Source: Sapria himalayana | Lineage: Eukaryota; Streptophyta; Magnoliopsida; Malpighiales; Rafflesiaceae | Reading direction: 5' to 3' | Length of the DNA: 64,000 bases | Assembly: GCA_029783825.1 (NCBI GenBank) | Contig: JAREIK010002048.1 | Location: forward strand, 1 to 64,000 | Shown here: positions 51,301-63,160 of the stretch, piece by piece | How the letters are laid out: every line of letters begins with the position of its first letter | Position numbering within the stretch: the stretch's first letter is position 1 | Program-made: the position numbers and the translations under genes | The notes under the pieces: model-generated | The model's database searches: none | What the model saw: only the letters and a program-made list of their open reading frames with translations | What the model was told of the DNA's origin: nothing

Positions 51301-52551
51301 TCTGTTTATATATCTTTTTATCTATTTGTATGTCACTCTATTTATCTATCAATCTATCTATCTATCTACCTATCTATCTATGTATCTACTTATTTATCTA
51401 TCTGTCTATCTATCTATCTATATATCTATCTGTCTATCTATCTATCTATATATCTATCTGTCTATCTATCTATCTGTTTATATACATATCTTTCTCTTTA
51501 TCTATTTACCTATCTATATATCTTTCTATCTCTTTATCTAACTATCTATCTATCTATCTATTTGTCTATATTTCTAAAAATATATCTATCTATTTGTCTA
51601 TCTATTTGTCTACATATCTATATATCTATTTGTTTATCTATTTGTCTATCTATCTATCTATCCATCTATTTATTAATCTATCTATCAACCATCTCTCAAT
51701 CTGTCTATCAATCTATCTATTAATCTATCTATCAATAAATCTATAAATCTTTCTATCATAATGTCTATCAATCTGTCTATCATTATGTTTATCAATCTAT
51801 CTATCTATCTATCTATCAACTATATATCTATCTATCCATCTTTATGTCTATAAATCTATTTATCAATTTGTCTATTAAATTGTCACTATATATGTCTATT
51901 TGTCTTTCTTGTCTATATATGTCTTTCTATTTGTTTGTTTGTCTATTAGTCTATCTATCTATTTGTTTGTTTGTCAATCCCTTTCATTCTATATCAATCT
52001 ATTTACCTACATGACTGTCTACCTATCTGGCTGGCTGGCTATCTGCCTATTTGTTTGTCTACCTATCTCTCTATTTATCTATCTTTCTATTTCACTTTTT
52101 TGATTTGTTTATCTATCTATTTGTTTATATATCTGTATGTATATATATATATATATCTACTTATTTATATATTTGTCTAACTATCTGTCTATCTGTCTAA
52201 CTATCTGTCTATCTATCTAACTATCTTTCTATCTATCTATTTATCTATCTTCTATCTATTCCTCTTTCTATATTACTATTTATCTATCTACCTATCTCTC
52301 AATCTTTCTATTTATCTATCTATCTAAATATCTAACTAACTAACTAACTAACTATCTGTCTATCTATCTATTGTTTAATAATCTCTCTATCTATTTGTCT
52401 ATCTATTTCTCTATCTATTTGTCTATCTATTTCTCTATCTATTTGTATATCTATCTCTATATTTATCTATCTATCAATCGATCTATTTATCTATCTATCT
52501 ATCTATTAAACTATCTTTCAATATGTCTTTCAATCTGTTAATCATTATGTC
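41061..52551 (-). repeat. degenerate (TATC)n array (GATA on the minus strand), 11.5 kb
   Basis: Almost entirely TATC/TCTA units with TGTC, TTTC, TCAA and TACC variants. Orientation is opposite to the arrays at 1-3423 and 10409-19700. It starts directly after the CACTA terminus at 41060 and stops at the CACTA terminus at 52552. Local duplications of 35-45 bp are visible, for example at 48760-48840 and 52380-52450. A (TG)n run is at 42225-42310. All open frames are low-complexity artefacts. Confidence 0.95.
42225..42310 (+). repeat. (TG)43 microsatellite inside the TATC array
   Basis: An uninterrupted TG run of about 86 bases, the longest pure dinucleotide TG tract in the window. No similar tract is seen in the left-hand GATA arrays. 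Confidence 0.95.
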
Positions 52552-53165
52552 CACTACAAAAAAATGTCAACTTATATAGTGAAATTTAGCTAGGGAATAA
52601 TTCCTAACTAAATAGTGAGCAATTAGCTAGGGAATAGAAAGGAATTTTTGATATAAAATTGAAATAAAATTTTTCAAGGATTAATGATGATTAGCGATGG
52701 AAATTTTTATTTCAAAATTTTGTCAATTTTAGCGACGGATCTTCCCTAGCTAATCTAGCGATGGATTTAGCGCCAGAATTTCCCTAGATAATTAGAATGA
52801 GAGATTATCCGAAACAATTTTTTTTCTAAATTTCCTTGCATTGAAAAGCGGGGAATATAGCAATGAAATTAGCTATGGAATTAGCGATGGATTTCTCTAG
52901 CTAATTAGATCGTGACATAATCCATCACTACTATTTCGTTGATTTCCTCACAATTAAATGCGGGAAATTTAGCGATGAAATTTGCGACAAATTCTTTCTA
53001 GCTAATTAGATCAAGGCATTATCATTATATGAATGTTTTTTTCTCTTTTATATTTTTTTGCAAGTGATAATACCTTAACTGATAATCTTTACAAAATATA
53101 TGCATTTAGCTAGATATTTTTCCCTAGCTTTTGTGCTAGGAAAAATTTCCATCGCTAATCTTTAA
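52552..53165 (+). mobile_element. CACTA element III: left TIR and subterminal repeats
   Basis: The terminus reads CACTACAAAAAAATG and is followed by many TTAGCTAGGGAA, TTAGCGATGGA and CCCTAGCTAA motifs to about 53165. The motifs are those of A, B and X but the terminal bases differ (CACTACAAAA against CACTACAAGAAAA), so this is a related subfamily. The right end was not found. It may extend past the SPOC fragment, with copy B inserted at 56728. Confidence 0.8.
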
Positions 53166-54196
53166 TTATTTTATTTTTTTGTATATTATTTATTTTAATT
53201 TTTTATGTAATTTTCTATATTAAAGGTATGCCATGACCTATGGATGAGCATTTCCTGAAAGACACATTCACCTCATATAATTATTATAATAGGATATTAT
53301 AAAAAAATAATTTCAAAATTATATAAATACAAATAAAAATTTATATTAATAATAATGATTAAATAAATATTTTAAAAAGTATACAAATTATTTTTCTTAA
53401 ATATTTAATTATGATAATTAAATATATTTTTTAAAAAAATTAAATAATTAATTATATAATTATGATCTTTTTGTCAGATATTTTAATTAATAAATGAACA
53501 TATAAAAAAATTACTACTACTAAAAAGGTAAATTATATAATTATATGATTAAATAAAAAAAATTATAAAAATATTTGAATTAATGAATAAACAAATAAAT
53601 ATTTATATTATTTAAAATAAAAAAAATATTTTAATGATTATAGTAATATTTTAAAAAAATATTTACAAAATGATTTAAAAATTTAGGAAAACAAATTCAA
53701 ATTTTTTTTAAAATCAAAGAAAATAAATTGATATTTTAAGATAAATACATAAATGTTTTAATTACATCAAAAAAATTTTGATGATTAAAAAAATGAATAT
53801 CTCATCCTCGTTATTAAAAGAACACTTAAAGTGTTCTTTTAGGGTTTGAAAAAAAATTATTTAAAATATTACTAATTAAAATTTTTTTCGCCAATAAACA
53901 CTTTTAAAAAGTACTACCAAACTTACCCTATTTGATTTTAATTCAAGTTTTTTTGTCCCTACTCAAATTTATAAGAATTAAACAATTGAATAAGATCTTT
54001 ACTATTAACTTATAATATCCTACTTTTTATTAAAATAATAAATATAACATTTTTTATTGATCTTCTAAGTTTTAAATAATTTTTAAAATTATAGAAATTA
54101 TAAATTATATCAAATAATATAAAATTTTATTCCTTTATAATTATTTTATATTATATCAAAAAAAATAAATTGAATTCTTAAAAAGTTATAACCATT

Positions 54197-54262
<66 letters not shown>

Positions 54263-55890
54263 AATACTTTATTATTATATATTATTATTTAATTTATTTA
54301 TGAAATAATATCATTTATGGTTAAAAAAATCTATTTCATTTTTTTTATTTAAATTATTTAATTTTTATATTTTTAGTTTACTTGTATAATTTTGTCTCTT
54401 TTTTTAAATAAAAAAAAGAGACAAATTCAATCGCTTAATTTCGTGAAAAAAAATGCTAAGGAATATTCAATCACAAACATTTTTTCTATCTTTCGAAAAG
54501 AAAGAGATGAGAAGCAAAATTGGACTATGTGAGCAACCAACAAATTCAGACTCTTCTTGTTACCAAGTAATATTATCATTGATCTTCTCCTTCAAAATAC
54601 TATATACATTTCTCTCTCTCTCAATTTCATTACCAATGGCAAAGTTTGGTTTAAACATAATATTTGGTTTTTTTTATCTTCCTCCAATTTTCATCTTCTC
54701 TCTTCTATTTTCACTTCACTTATATGATGTTAACTCTCTGGCATTAATGAAATAGCAAATGGTTAGTGTGAACTTTGTTCTTTAACTATTTAAAAAATTA
54801 GGGGTTTATAAATATTAAATATAAAATGTACACTTTTGTTTTATGCTTTTGTAAGTTAAGAAAAAAAATTTATGCTTAATGTTTTCTGCTTGTGTAACTT
54901 AATAAAAAAATTATGTTTAATGCTTTCTACTTCTATTACTTAATAAAACAAGTATGTTTAATGTTTCCTGCTTCTGTAACTTAAGAAAAAACAAAATCAA
55001 TGTTTATGGGTTCTATTTTTTTGTCTCTAAAAATATTATAAACGGATAACATTATTTATAAACTTTTATACATTTATATAATCATATGACATTATATATA
55101 AATGTCTATACTTTAATATATATAAATATATTACATTATATATAAATGTCTATACTTTAATATATATAAATATATTACATTATATATAAACATTGATATG
55201 TTTATATAAACATTTATTATTATATATAAATATTTATACATATGTATAAATGTTTATAAATATTTTACACCATTTACATAAAATTATCCATTTATATATT
55301 TTGTTATATAACATTTATATAACATATAAAATATTTATACATTTTTGTAAACATTTATATAACATATAAATATATATATATATACAATATTTATAATGTT
55401 TATATAAGTGATATATATATTATATAATATTTATAAAAGTGTTACAAATATATAATTATATATATGTAACATTTATAAAAATATTTTAAACACAACATTA
55501 TATCTAAACACTTGTATATTTATAAAAGTGAAGTTTTTTTTAATGATTATTTTTTTTTAATGTTTAATGGATTTTAAATCATCGGAAAGTGTGCTAGCTC
55601 TTAAAGTTGTTTATATATTATTTGTTTAATGCTTTCTCTTCATCGCTTACCTTATATGTAGGAGCATTTGAGTTGAGGTAACACATTCTGCCCTTACTCA
55701 GCAGAATGAAACTATATAATTTTTTAATGTCTAGTTATTTTACTTCTTTGAACCCTATCATTCATCATGAGTTTGTGTGTCATGGTCATGGTGAGTTACA
55801 TTTCATTGCTAATTATTTGCTTACACGAAAACATGATATGCATTCTTTGATCCTTGAATTAGAATGTCTCTATCATTTCTGACATGTTAG
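53166..55890. other. AT-rich interior of element III or spacer
   Basis: No gene seen. It contains a perfect inverted repeat with 13-bp arms at 53815-53841 (TAAAAGAACACTT, A, then its complement), an (AT)n tract at 54199-54260, and a 44-bp duplication at 55090-55177 (CATTATATATAAATGTCTAT...). The open frame at 54453-54755 has no recognisable motif and a composition like its surroundings. Confidence 0.55.
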
Positions 55891-56640
55891 GATGTTAATG
55901 AGAGATTTAGAACAAAGTCGTACTCTGAACTGGAAAGCATGAAAGAGGCTGCAAGAGGGTACAAGAAAGATGAGAGGGTTGGCTTTGCACAACTTTCACA
56001 GAGTATTGATCTTTATGTCTACCCTCGAAGCCATACCATAATCACCATACTTGCTAAGAATGGATTTTTTAAGGGCATGACTGTCAATGATAATCACCCC
56101 AAATTGTTAAAGCATATGAGAGCTAGATTGCCTCTTTAAGTGACAAACCTCGCAACTCTCTTGATGATTCTCAAAGAATAGGCAAAATCGCTAATTAATC
56201 CCTTCATGGTGCTAGTGGAAACACTAACATCAATTCCATGAATATCCAGATGAGTCAACCTCATTCTAATCATCAGCCTTTTTCTACGATGACTATCTTT
56301 GGCTCATCAACTATCTCTCAATGACAAAACATTCCCAAATTTCTTCAATTTATGATTCATCCTCACTCCATGCATTTGCAAGACTATGAAAAGTCGAAAC
56401 TACTTCAGCAATTGGCAGGCAAACCATTGGAGCAGCTCCTCATGTTCATCTGGCTGCCTTACTTTCATTAGGTTATGCTGGTAGAAAATAAATGGCTACA
56501 AATGATAATGATGATCTTCCTGACTTTGATTTTGGAACTACTTCTGATACTTCTCTTTCTTCACGAGGCAAAATGTTGAATGTTGCGACTCGATCTCAAG
56601 AAATATTCTGGTGGTGAATTTTATAATCTTGATTGTTCAT
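55891..56640 (+). pseudogene. SPOC-domain protein gene fragment
   Basis: After an AG acceptor at 55890 the frame reads AARGYKKDERVGFAQLSQ, SIDLYVYPRSHTIITILAKN and GFFKGM, then stops at 56137-56139. The D-E-R-V-G-F-A...I-D-L-Y-x-x-P-R...I-I-T-I-L-A-K pattern is that of the SPOC domain in plant SPOC/TFIIS-like proteins thought to act in transcription. Further on, after several stops and shifts, NDNDDLPDFDFGTTSDTS near 56500 fits the acidic D-D-L-P-x-F-D-F motif found after SPOC in such proteins. The PHD and TFIIS-like regions are missing. The preceding exon is not recognised. It lies between CACTA III and B, so it was probably carried by element III, which I cannot prove. Confidence 0.65.
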
Positions 56641-57499
56641 TGAACAAGTCCTTGACACAATTCAAGTCAATGGAAACTCCTCAAAGTGTGCCATATTAAT
56701 TTTGCTTTAAAAGGTTTCCTCCGCTTGCACTATAAGAAAAATCCCATATAGCCAGTGATAATTCCCTAGCTAAATGAGTATTTTCCATCACTAAACGGGA
56801 TATAGTGATGGATTACCAATGAATCGGTTTCCTATCTAAAGTGCTTCTTGCTAGATTTTAGCGACGGAAGTGTGTCTAGCTAAAAAGTTAGCGACAGAAA
56901 AATTCCTTGCTAAAAAAAAAATTCGTAGCTAAATTAGGAAGATAAATGAGATATTTCGTCACTAAACAATAAATATATAAAATAAAGTCTCATTTTTTTA
57001 TAAAAACATTAAATAAACAATAAATATATAAAATACATAAAGGCTCATTTTTTGATTTATTTTCAAAATATTTTCGAAATAATTCATGTGTGTGTAGAAA
57101 GGTACATTCTAATACAATATTTTACATAATTAAAATAAAAAAGTAACAAAAATTGTATTACAACTTATTCTTCAATGTATCTGCTAACAGTGTATAAAGT
57201 ATAATATATCCATGCATTGATGTTGCTTTCTCTCCCTCTACTCCTCCGATCATCATTTTTCTTCTACGAAAAAGCTGTCCGAGTCACATCACATCATGTC
57301 TAGTGAAAAATCCCTTCACTTATACAAGCTTTGTATGGGGAATAATGTGGTAACATATATGTAAGAAATTTTAACCACTTAATCAAATCAAAATAAAAAA
57401 AAAGTTATGTTTTGATAAATATATAATACTATATTATATATGTACATATATGCTAGCATTTTACTCATACATATATTATTTAAATATATGTAAATAAGA

Positions 57500-57830
57500 A
57501 CTACATTTTTATGTGTACGTATATACTGAGTACAAATATACTGAGTATATATGTACAAATATACTCGGTATATAAGTACATATATACTATAGTATAAAAG
57601 TATGTATATGCTGAGTTTATATGTATGTATATACTATAATATATATGTACGTATCTACTAAGTATATACGTACAAATATACTCAGTATATATGAAAATAT
57701 ATACTCGGTATATATATACTTATATACTCAGTATATACGTAGATATATACTTGGTATATACGTACATTTATACCAAGTATATATGTACGTATATACTACA
57801 TAATTATATGTACGTGTATATACTCACATA
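57500..57830. repeat. palindromic minisatellite of about 24 bp in copy B
   Basis: Units such as GTATATACTCAGTATATACGTAC with variable centres (CTCGG, CTGAG, CTATAG). Equivalent to 26780-27095 plus 27880-28010 in copy A, here not interrupted by the triplet-repeat segment. Confidence 0.85.
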
Positions 57831-58679
57831 GCCTTGGATGACACACACACTCGTACTTTAATGCAAATACACATACCATCAAAGACAATAGAAGGAAATA
57901 ATCTAGGATTTAAAAAACACGCATATAGGTGTCTTAGGCATGGTCAACATTTCTAGTTTTTTTTTCTCCGGTACTCCATGCAGATAGAGAACATTGTTAC
58001 ACATGCACATGGAGGATAACATATTACATTTATAACCAATAACCGATAACAAGTAGTCTCAGATTTGAACTGTGACGATGCATATCTGCACAAAATAAGA
58101 GTGTTTAGAAAAACATGCGTTTGAGTGGAATTAATTTTTTGGTTGATTCATAGCTTCAAAAGCTAAGGTGTTATTCTTAGCACAATGAAGGATAGCCAAG
58201 GCTTTTACATACCTATAATAGGCTAAAAATTTACCCAAAAAATTTGGGGACACACAAACATATTCACAGATATATAAAAATAGTTATTATAGACATGAAC
58301 AAACAAAAATTAAAGTTCATAGTCATACAAAAATCTAAAAGATCTCTAGCAATGATATTTAGAAAGAAAGAGAGTGCAAAAATAAAATGTTTTAGGAATA
58401 ATGAAGATAATAGAAGCTAAGCCTCTTTTTGATCAAGCTGAAATCTGTAAATATGAGACCCATGCATTGGAAGGTCTGTGGCAATGTATGAATGCTTTGA
58501 ATCAGAATTTTTTCGTGAGTCTCACATAATGTGTCTTGCAAAGATTCATTAATAGGTTAATCAGCAAAGCAAAGAACAAAACCAGGATAAAAAAATTGAA
58601 ACCTAGAAAAAAATATCATAATTATTTGTTGCACATAGACAAAAATCAATAACAGTTCAAAAATAATTCTCATATGAAA

Positions 58680-60595
58680 TCATCCTCATAATTAATAGGG
58701 AATGCTACCCTCTCCTGTGAAGTTTCGCAGCTGGATCTCGGAATGCTAACTGTTGCATCAATGCCACTAACTATAACTCCATATAGGACATCTACTATTG
58801 CATTACATTCTTAATTTCTTTCATCTCATCATTCATTACTTTAATTTCTTGCATTTCTTCCATCAAATTAGTATAATGCACATCCTTCTATTCTTTAAAT
58901 TCATATATTTCTTCCTTCAAATGAGATTTCTGTTCATCCTTCTTTTTTATTTCAGTCTCCATAACTACAATATGTTCATTTGCTTCCATTGCTTATTATT
59001 CGACTGCCTCATCCACCATTGCTGAGACAGATGAATTAGAAGCACGACTACTACAACAAAATGCCACCCCCTTCGAGCCGATGTCGTACACTCACTACTT
59101 CTTATGACCTCTTATGGTCTTAAAATAAATAGGATCATAGTCAATTAGTTGAAGATCCATTGAACCCTCAACTTGTTGATAAGCAGATATCACACGTTCC
59201 TCCATTAGTTCCTGAGATAATATAAAGAAAAATTCTAATCTAGATATACATAAAATTAAATAAATATTTTGCATTACAAACAATTTTCAAAATGTACTAT
59301 AGTATTATGAAATTTTATTAATATAACAAATTCTTATAGTAATCATCTGAGACATGTTGTCAACAAATTGACCATCTACTTTCTTCACGTGCATCTTTCT
59401 GAAAATCTAATAAAAATTGGGATCTCCAGCCTAGAATATGTTTTTATTAAGTCATAAAAAAACAAATGATCAAAAATTTAACAAAATAAATAAAACCATG
59501 CAGAGATTTGATTTATTGGACAATTAGGACAACAACTAAATATATAAATGTTTAAAATTTTAAAATTGTACCAAATCTTAAACATGCTCAATGCTCGAAT
59601 TTGACCCTCCTGTGTGTCGAGAGATTCTTGTACCTAGTCCAGCTACCTCTCTTCGTCAATTTTTGCTAGCAATATCTGATTTTTTCTTCACATGTGGCTC
59701 CTCCCAATACTTAAGCCACTCGGTCTAGTCATCCTCGGATATAAAATCATTTCTTTCTTTTATATTCTTTGATTTATGGACAAAATCAGAATACCATTGA
59801 GCAGCATTGCTCTCCCATAATTAACTTTATCTTTCCATCAAATTTGAGTGCCCATGTGCACTGATTCTATATATAGAAAAATCACAAAAGAATTTATATT
59901 AACAACAAGAACATAATTATTTACTGCTTGAATAATAACCAACATAATAACATAATTAACTAATTTTCAATGCATTTGTTTTGTTATTTTTACTTGAAAA
60001 GTCATTAAAATAAGACTCTTTTGTCGATTCGGAAACTTTCTTCTAGGAGAATGCTTTAGAATCGATCATTTTCTTGAAAGACTTTGTAATTATAGTCGAA
60101 TGCTTTTGAGATAGAATAAAACTGTAAAATCAAATAAAAAACATTGGAAACAAGCAAATCATAACAATATAAAAAAACCACTAACAGTAACATCATAATT
60201 TTTTTTTCAAGTTATATTTACATATTTCTTTTACCTACAATCCACAATCTCAATTACTAACTTTACACTAATAGTAGCATGACATTTGATGATGTCATTG
60301 GTTTTGTAAATGGGAAAACTATCGGTGTATAATGTGGTGTAGAAGATAGAGATGGATCAAAAGTGTGTGCAGGATGCAAAATGGATGGTGGGCTTATATC
60401 TGATAAAGGTGATAATAGAGGTCTCAATGATGGTGATGGTGATATAAATAGAGATGTTGATTGTGATGTTGAAGTATGGATATGGTGGGTGTGAGATGAT
60501 ACTAATTTTGCAACATGATCTAACATGCTAGATGAATTTGGTTCATTTCTACGTCCATGTCTACCTCTGCCATGACCGAGTCCTTTAGGTGCCAT
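58680..60595 (-). pseudogene. Ptta/En-Spm-type second CACTA gene remnant of copy B
   Basis: The ATG at 60595 begins MAPKGLGHGRGRHGRRN, a basic start followed by a Ser/Thr/Pro/His-rich stretch to 60263. Downstream pieces: SDIASKN...RHTGGSNSSIEHV near 59720-59590, KKVDGQFVDNMSQM near 59400-59340, and after an AG acceptor ELMEERVISAYQQVEGSMDL to a stop at 59095. The S-K-N...H-T-G-G-S and D-G-x-F-V-D order identifies the plant Ptta/En/Spm family (PF03004). 59035-58800 encodes a Glu/Lys-rich, probably coiled-coil tail (NLMEEMQEIKVMNDEMKEIK). Stops and shifts separate the pieces. In the family this protein is thought to bind the subterminal repeats. It lies just downstream of the TNP2 remnant, the usual gene order. 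Confidence 0.75.
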
Positions 60596-60734
60596 CTACT
60601 ATACAAAATAAGACATAGAACAAATAATATAGATATGATGAACAAGCATGCATTTTAGAATAAAACACACTAATAGATTTCAACAAAATATAGTAGTCTT
60701 TGATAGTTTAATATTATAATAAAATTATAACAGT

Positions 60735-62359
60735 TTAATGATCGGCATTATTATCATCCTCCAATAGATCTTCTGATATTTCGTCTGATTCCGATAGAAG
60801 TTCAAACTCATCTTCAGATAGAAATTGATCATCTTCAATTTTTATTAGGTCATCATTTGAGTCACATAAATTTTCTGGTTCTTCATCTCCATGCACATGC
60901 TCAATATTATTTATGTCTTCTTTTTTGAATGTAGGTGCAATATGTAAGTCTGCACTTCTTTGTTGAGATATTGGTACTTCAAAATTTCATCAAGCTTTGA
61001 TTTTGCAAATTTCCCCCCAATTACTTTTATCAGGAGATAAACTCGGATATCTACAATAAAATACTTGAGTGGCTTGAATTACCATAATAAATGGCTCATA
61101 TCAATTATATCTACGTTCATGGTTAACATCAACTAGCTTATAATCTGAATAAATCTTAGTGCCTAAATTTCGTGTAGGATTAAACCACTCACACTTTATT
61201 AATACAATCATATTATTTTCAATTCAAGGATACTCCGACTCAATAACTTTTTTGAGTTGATCATAATAATCAATCTCAACTGCACTATAACCTGAGCCTT
61301 TAATGCATGCACCACTATTCATTGTTGTTTTAGAAGAACCATCCCCGATTTTGTAAAATTCATATCCATTGACAAAATACCCAGGATAGGTTTTCACTAC
61401 GAGGCAAGTTATAAGGTGTCATGATCACTGGTCATGTTGAATACTATTGTCCAGATTGCCCAAATGGTTGAAATTTATCAGTGTAGAGATCCAATCTCAT
61501 ATTTCGACTTTCAGCTGGAAAATCTTGATGTATATGATTAAAATGCTTCTAAGCAAGTGAATCTGATGGATGATGCATTACCCCTTCTTCCACCTCATGC
61601 TCAGAATGCCACCTCATATCATTTGTTGTACCATTTGATGATATAATCTGTGAAATCGAGGAATTAATAAAAAATAATACATTTTAAATGTAACTTTCAA
61701 TTTTTGTCGCGTATGTACAACACGAGATACCTTCTTAAATCAAAGATGATCACAAACCTTACAGCTAATTAAATCACGATCACCACCCCAATATAACATA
61801 CATCCATTGAAACAACAATCAATTTTTTCCACAGGCAAACCCATTCCTCATAGTAACTTCTTGTGTTGTAAAAGTTGTTAATGATCAAATTGTTATCTGG
61901 AATAATCTTCTTCATCAGTTCTATCACGTTAACAAATTATTTCTCACACATATGATTTTTTAACTTAATGCTCAAAAGTTGAGCAACAAGTGACAACTAC
62001 GAATGTGTTTTACAATCAGGTCACAACTTTTTATCTACAGCATTAAGCATTTCATAAAATTTCTGAGATTTAGGATTAGGTGGTTCAGCCATGTAATCCA
62101 TATTGAAGTCAGCATTGGTAGCTTTCGTGATCATTCTATGGTATGTGTTTGATGATTCTTCACCACAAGCAAATGATTCAGTAACCTCATTTTGGTCAAT
62201 GTTCAGAGCAATTGTACTTTCTCCATGATAAATCCAAACAAAATAATTTGGCACAAAGCTATATTTAGCCAAATGGTATCTTAAATTGTTTGCATCACTA
62301 AAATAGATATTCTGACACTTGCAAAAATTACATGGACACTTAATTTTTTCTCCATCCAC
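60735..62359 (-). pseudogene. TNP2-type CACTA transposase remnant with internal deletion (Transpos_assoc, partial TNP2, DUF4216)
   Basis: The ATG at 62359 opens 112 codons with KIKCPCNFCKCQ, LRYHLAKYSF and VWIYHGE, the transposase-associated zinc-binding N-terminus, then PKSQKFYEMLNAVDKKL. After a TAG (in place of Trp) homology continues (HS-LSLVAQLL) and, after a frameshift, LPVEKIDCCFNGCMLYWGGD near 61845-61780. Next come MRWHSEHEVEEGVMHHPSDS and RLDLYTDKFQPFGQSGQ, then TPYNLP near 61415. There the sequence jumps to YFVNGYEFYKIGDGS...IKGSGYSAVEIDYYDQL and CEWFNPTRNLGTKIYSDYKL, which is DUF4216. The rest of the TNP2 core and DUF4218 are missing between them. An acidic tail ends with the stop at 60735. 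Several stops and a large internal deletion make it inactive. Confidence 0.88.
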
Positions 62360-62709
62360 TCAAAAAATCTTTATTCAAAATTCTATTCATAAACCTACTC
62401 TACATCCACTGATGATCTAAACTCATTTTGCCATGTTTTATTTTAAAAAAATAATGCTCAATCATTATTTTGAATTAAACATTCTATTACTTCAAAATAT
62501 ACTACTAATTAAATAAAATTACTTATATATGAATATTTGAAAATTAAATATTGTGAATATAAAGACAATATGTTTGTAGAATCTACATGGATAGATAAAG
62601 AAATTTTTAGCACGATAAAGATTAATAGAGATCATGGTAATACTAGATAAATGAATAAAATTATGATAATGTACAAGGAATGAAAGCAAAAAAGAAAGAC
62701 ATTTAAAGT

Positions 62710-63145
62710 TTGAATGAGGAGAGGGGGAGAGAGAGAGAGAGAAAGTAGAGAGGGAGAGAAAGAGAGAGAAAGGGGAGAAAGAGGGAGTGAGAAATGGCGA
62801 AAGGGAGAGATGGAGAGAGAGAGAGAGGGAGAGATAGAGAGGGATAGAGAGGGAGAGAGAGGGAGAGAGAGGGATAGAGAGGGAGAGAGAGGAATAACAA
62901 CCAAGAAAGGAGAGCGATAAAGAAAATAACAAGAGAGAGTGTGACACATAAAGAAAAAGAGGAAGAGAATGACATAGAAAGAATTAGAGAGGGAGAGAGA
63001 GGGATAGAGAGGGAGAGAGAGGTATAACAAGCAAGAAAGGAGAGCGATAAAGAAAATAACAAGAGAGAGTGTGACACATAAAGAAAAAGAGGAAGAGAAT
63101 GACATAGAAAGAATTAGAGAGGGAGAGAGAGAAATAGAAAATGTA
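62710..63145. repeat. GA-rich (minus-strand CT-rich) tract with a 130-bp tandem duplication
   Basis: GAGAGGGAGAGAGA-type repeats from 62714. The block beginning with ATAACAA-CAAGAAAGGAGA starts at about 62894 and again at about 63024 (period 130 bp). It lies about 350 bp upstream of the TNP2 start on the minus strand, so it would be a pyrimidine-rich 5' leader or promoter region of that gene. Open frames here are low-complexity artefacts. It is absent from copy A. Confidence 0.85.
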
Positions 63146-63160
63146 GTGTTAGAATGAAAA

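Noticed and set aside
41065..52180. Plus-strand Ser-Ile-Tyr-Leu open frames, including Cys-Val repeats at the TG run
   Set aside because: The same artefact from the TATC array. The Cys-Val stretch is simply the translation of (TG)n.
54453..54755. 100-codon open frame rich in Phe, Leu and Ser
   Set aside because: No recognisable domain, AT-rich composition like its flanks, and no splice or promoter context.
58798..59025. Plus-strand open frame rich in Phe, His and Ile
   Set aside because: It is the antisense of the Glu/Lys-rich coiled-coil tail of the Ptta remnant of copy B.
58470..63160. A separate element inserted into copy B, since this segment is absent from copy A
   Set aside because: The right border has GTAGTG near 63144 but no matching CACTA start or target duplication was found at the left border. 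The genes inside are those expected of the A/B family, and element X carries the same gene end. A deletion in A explains the data more simply.
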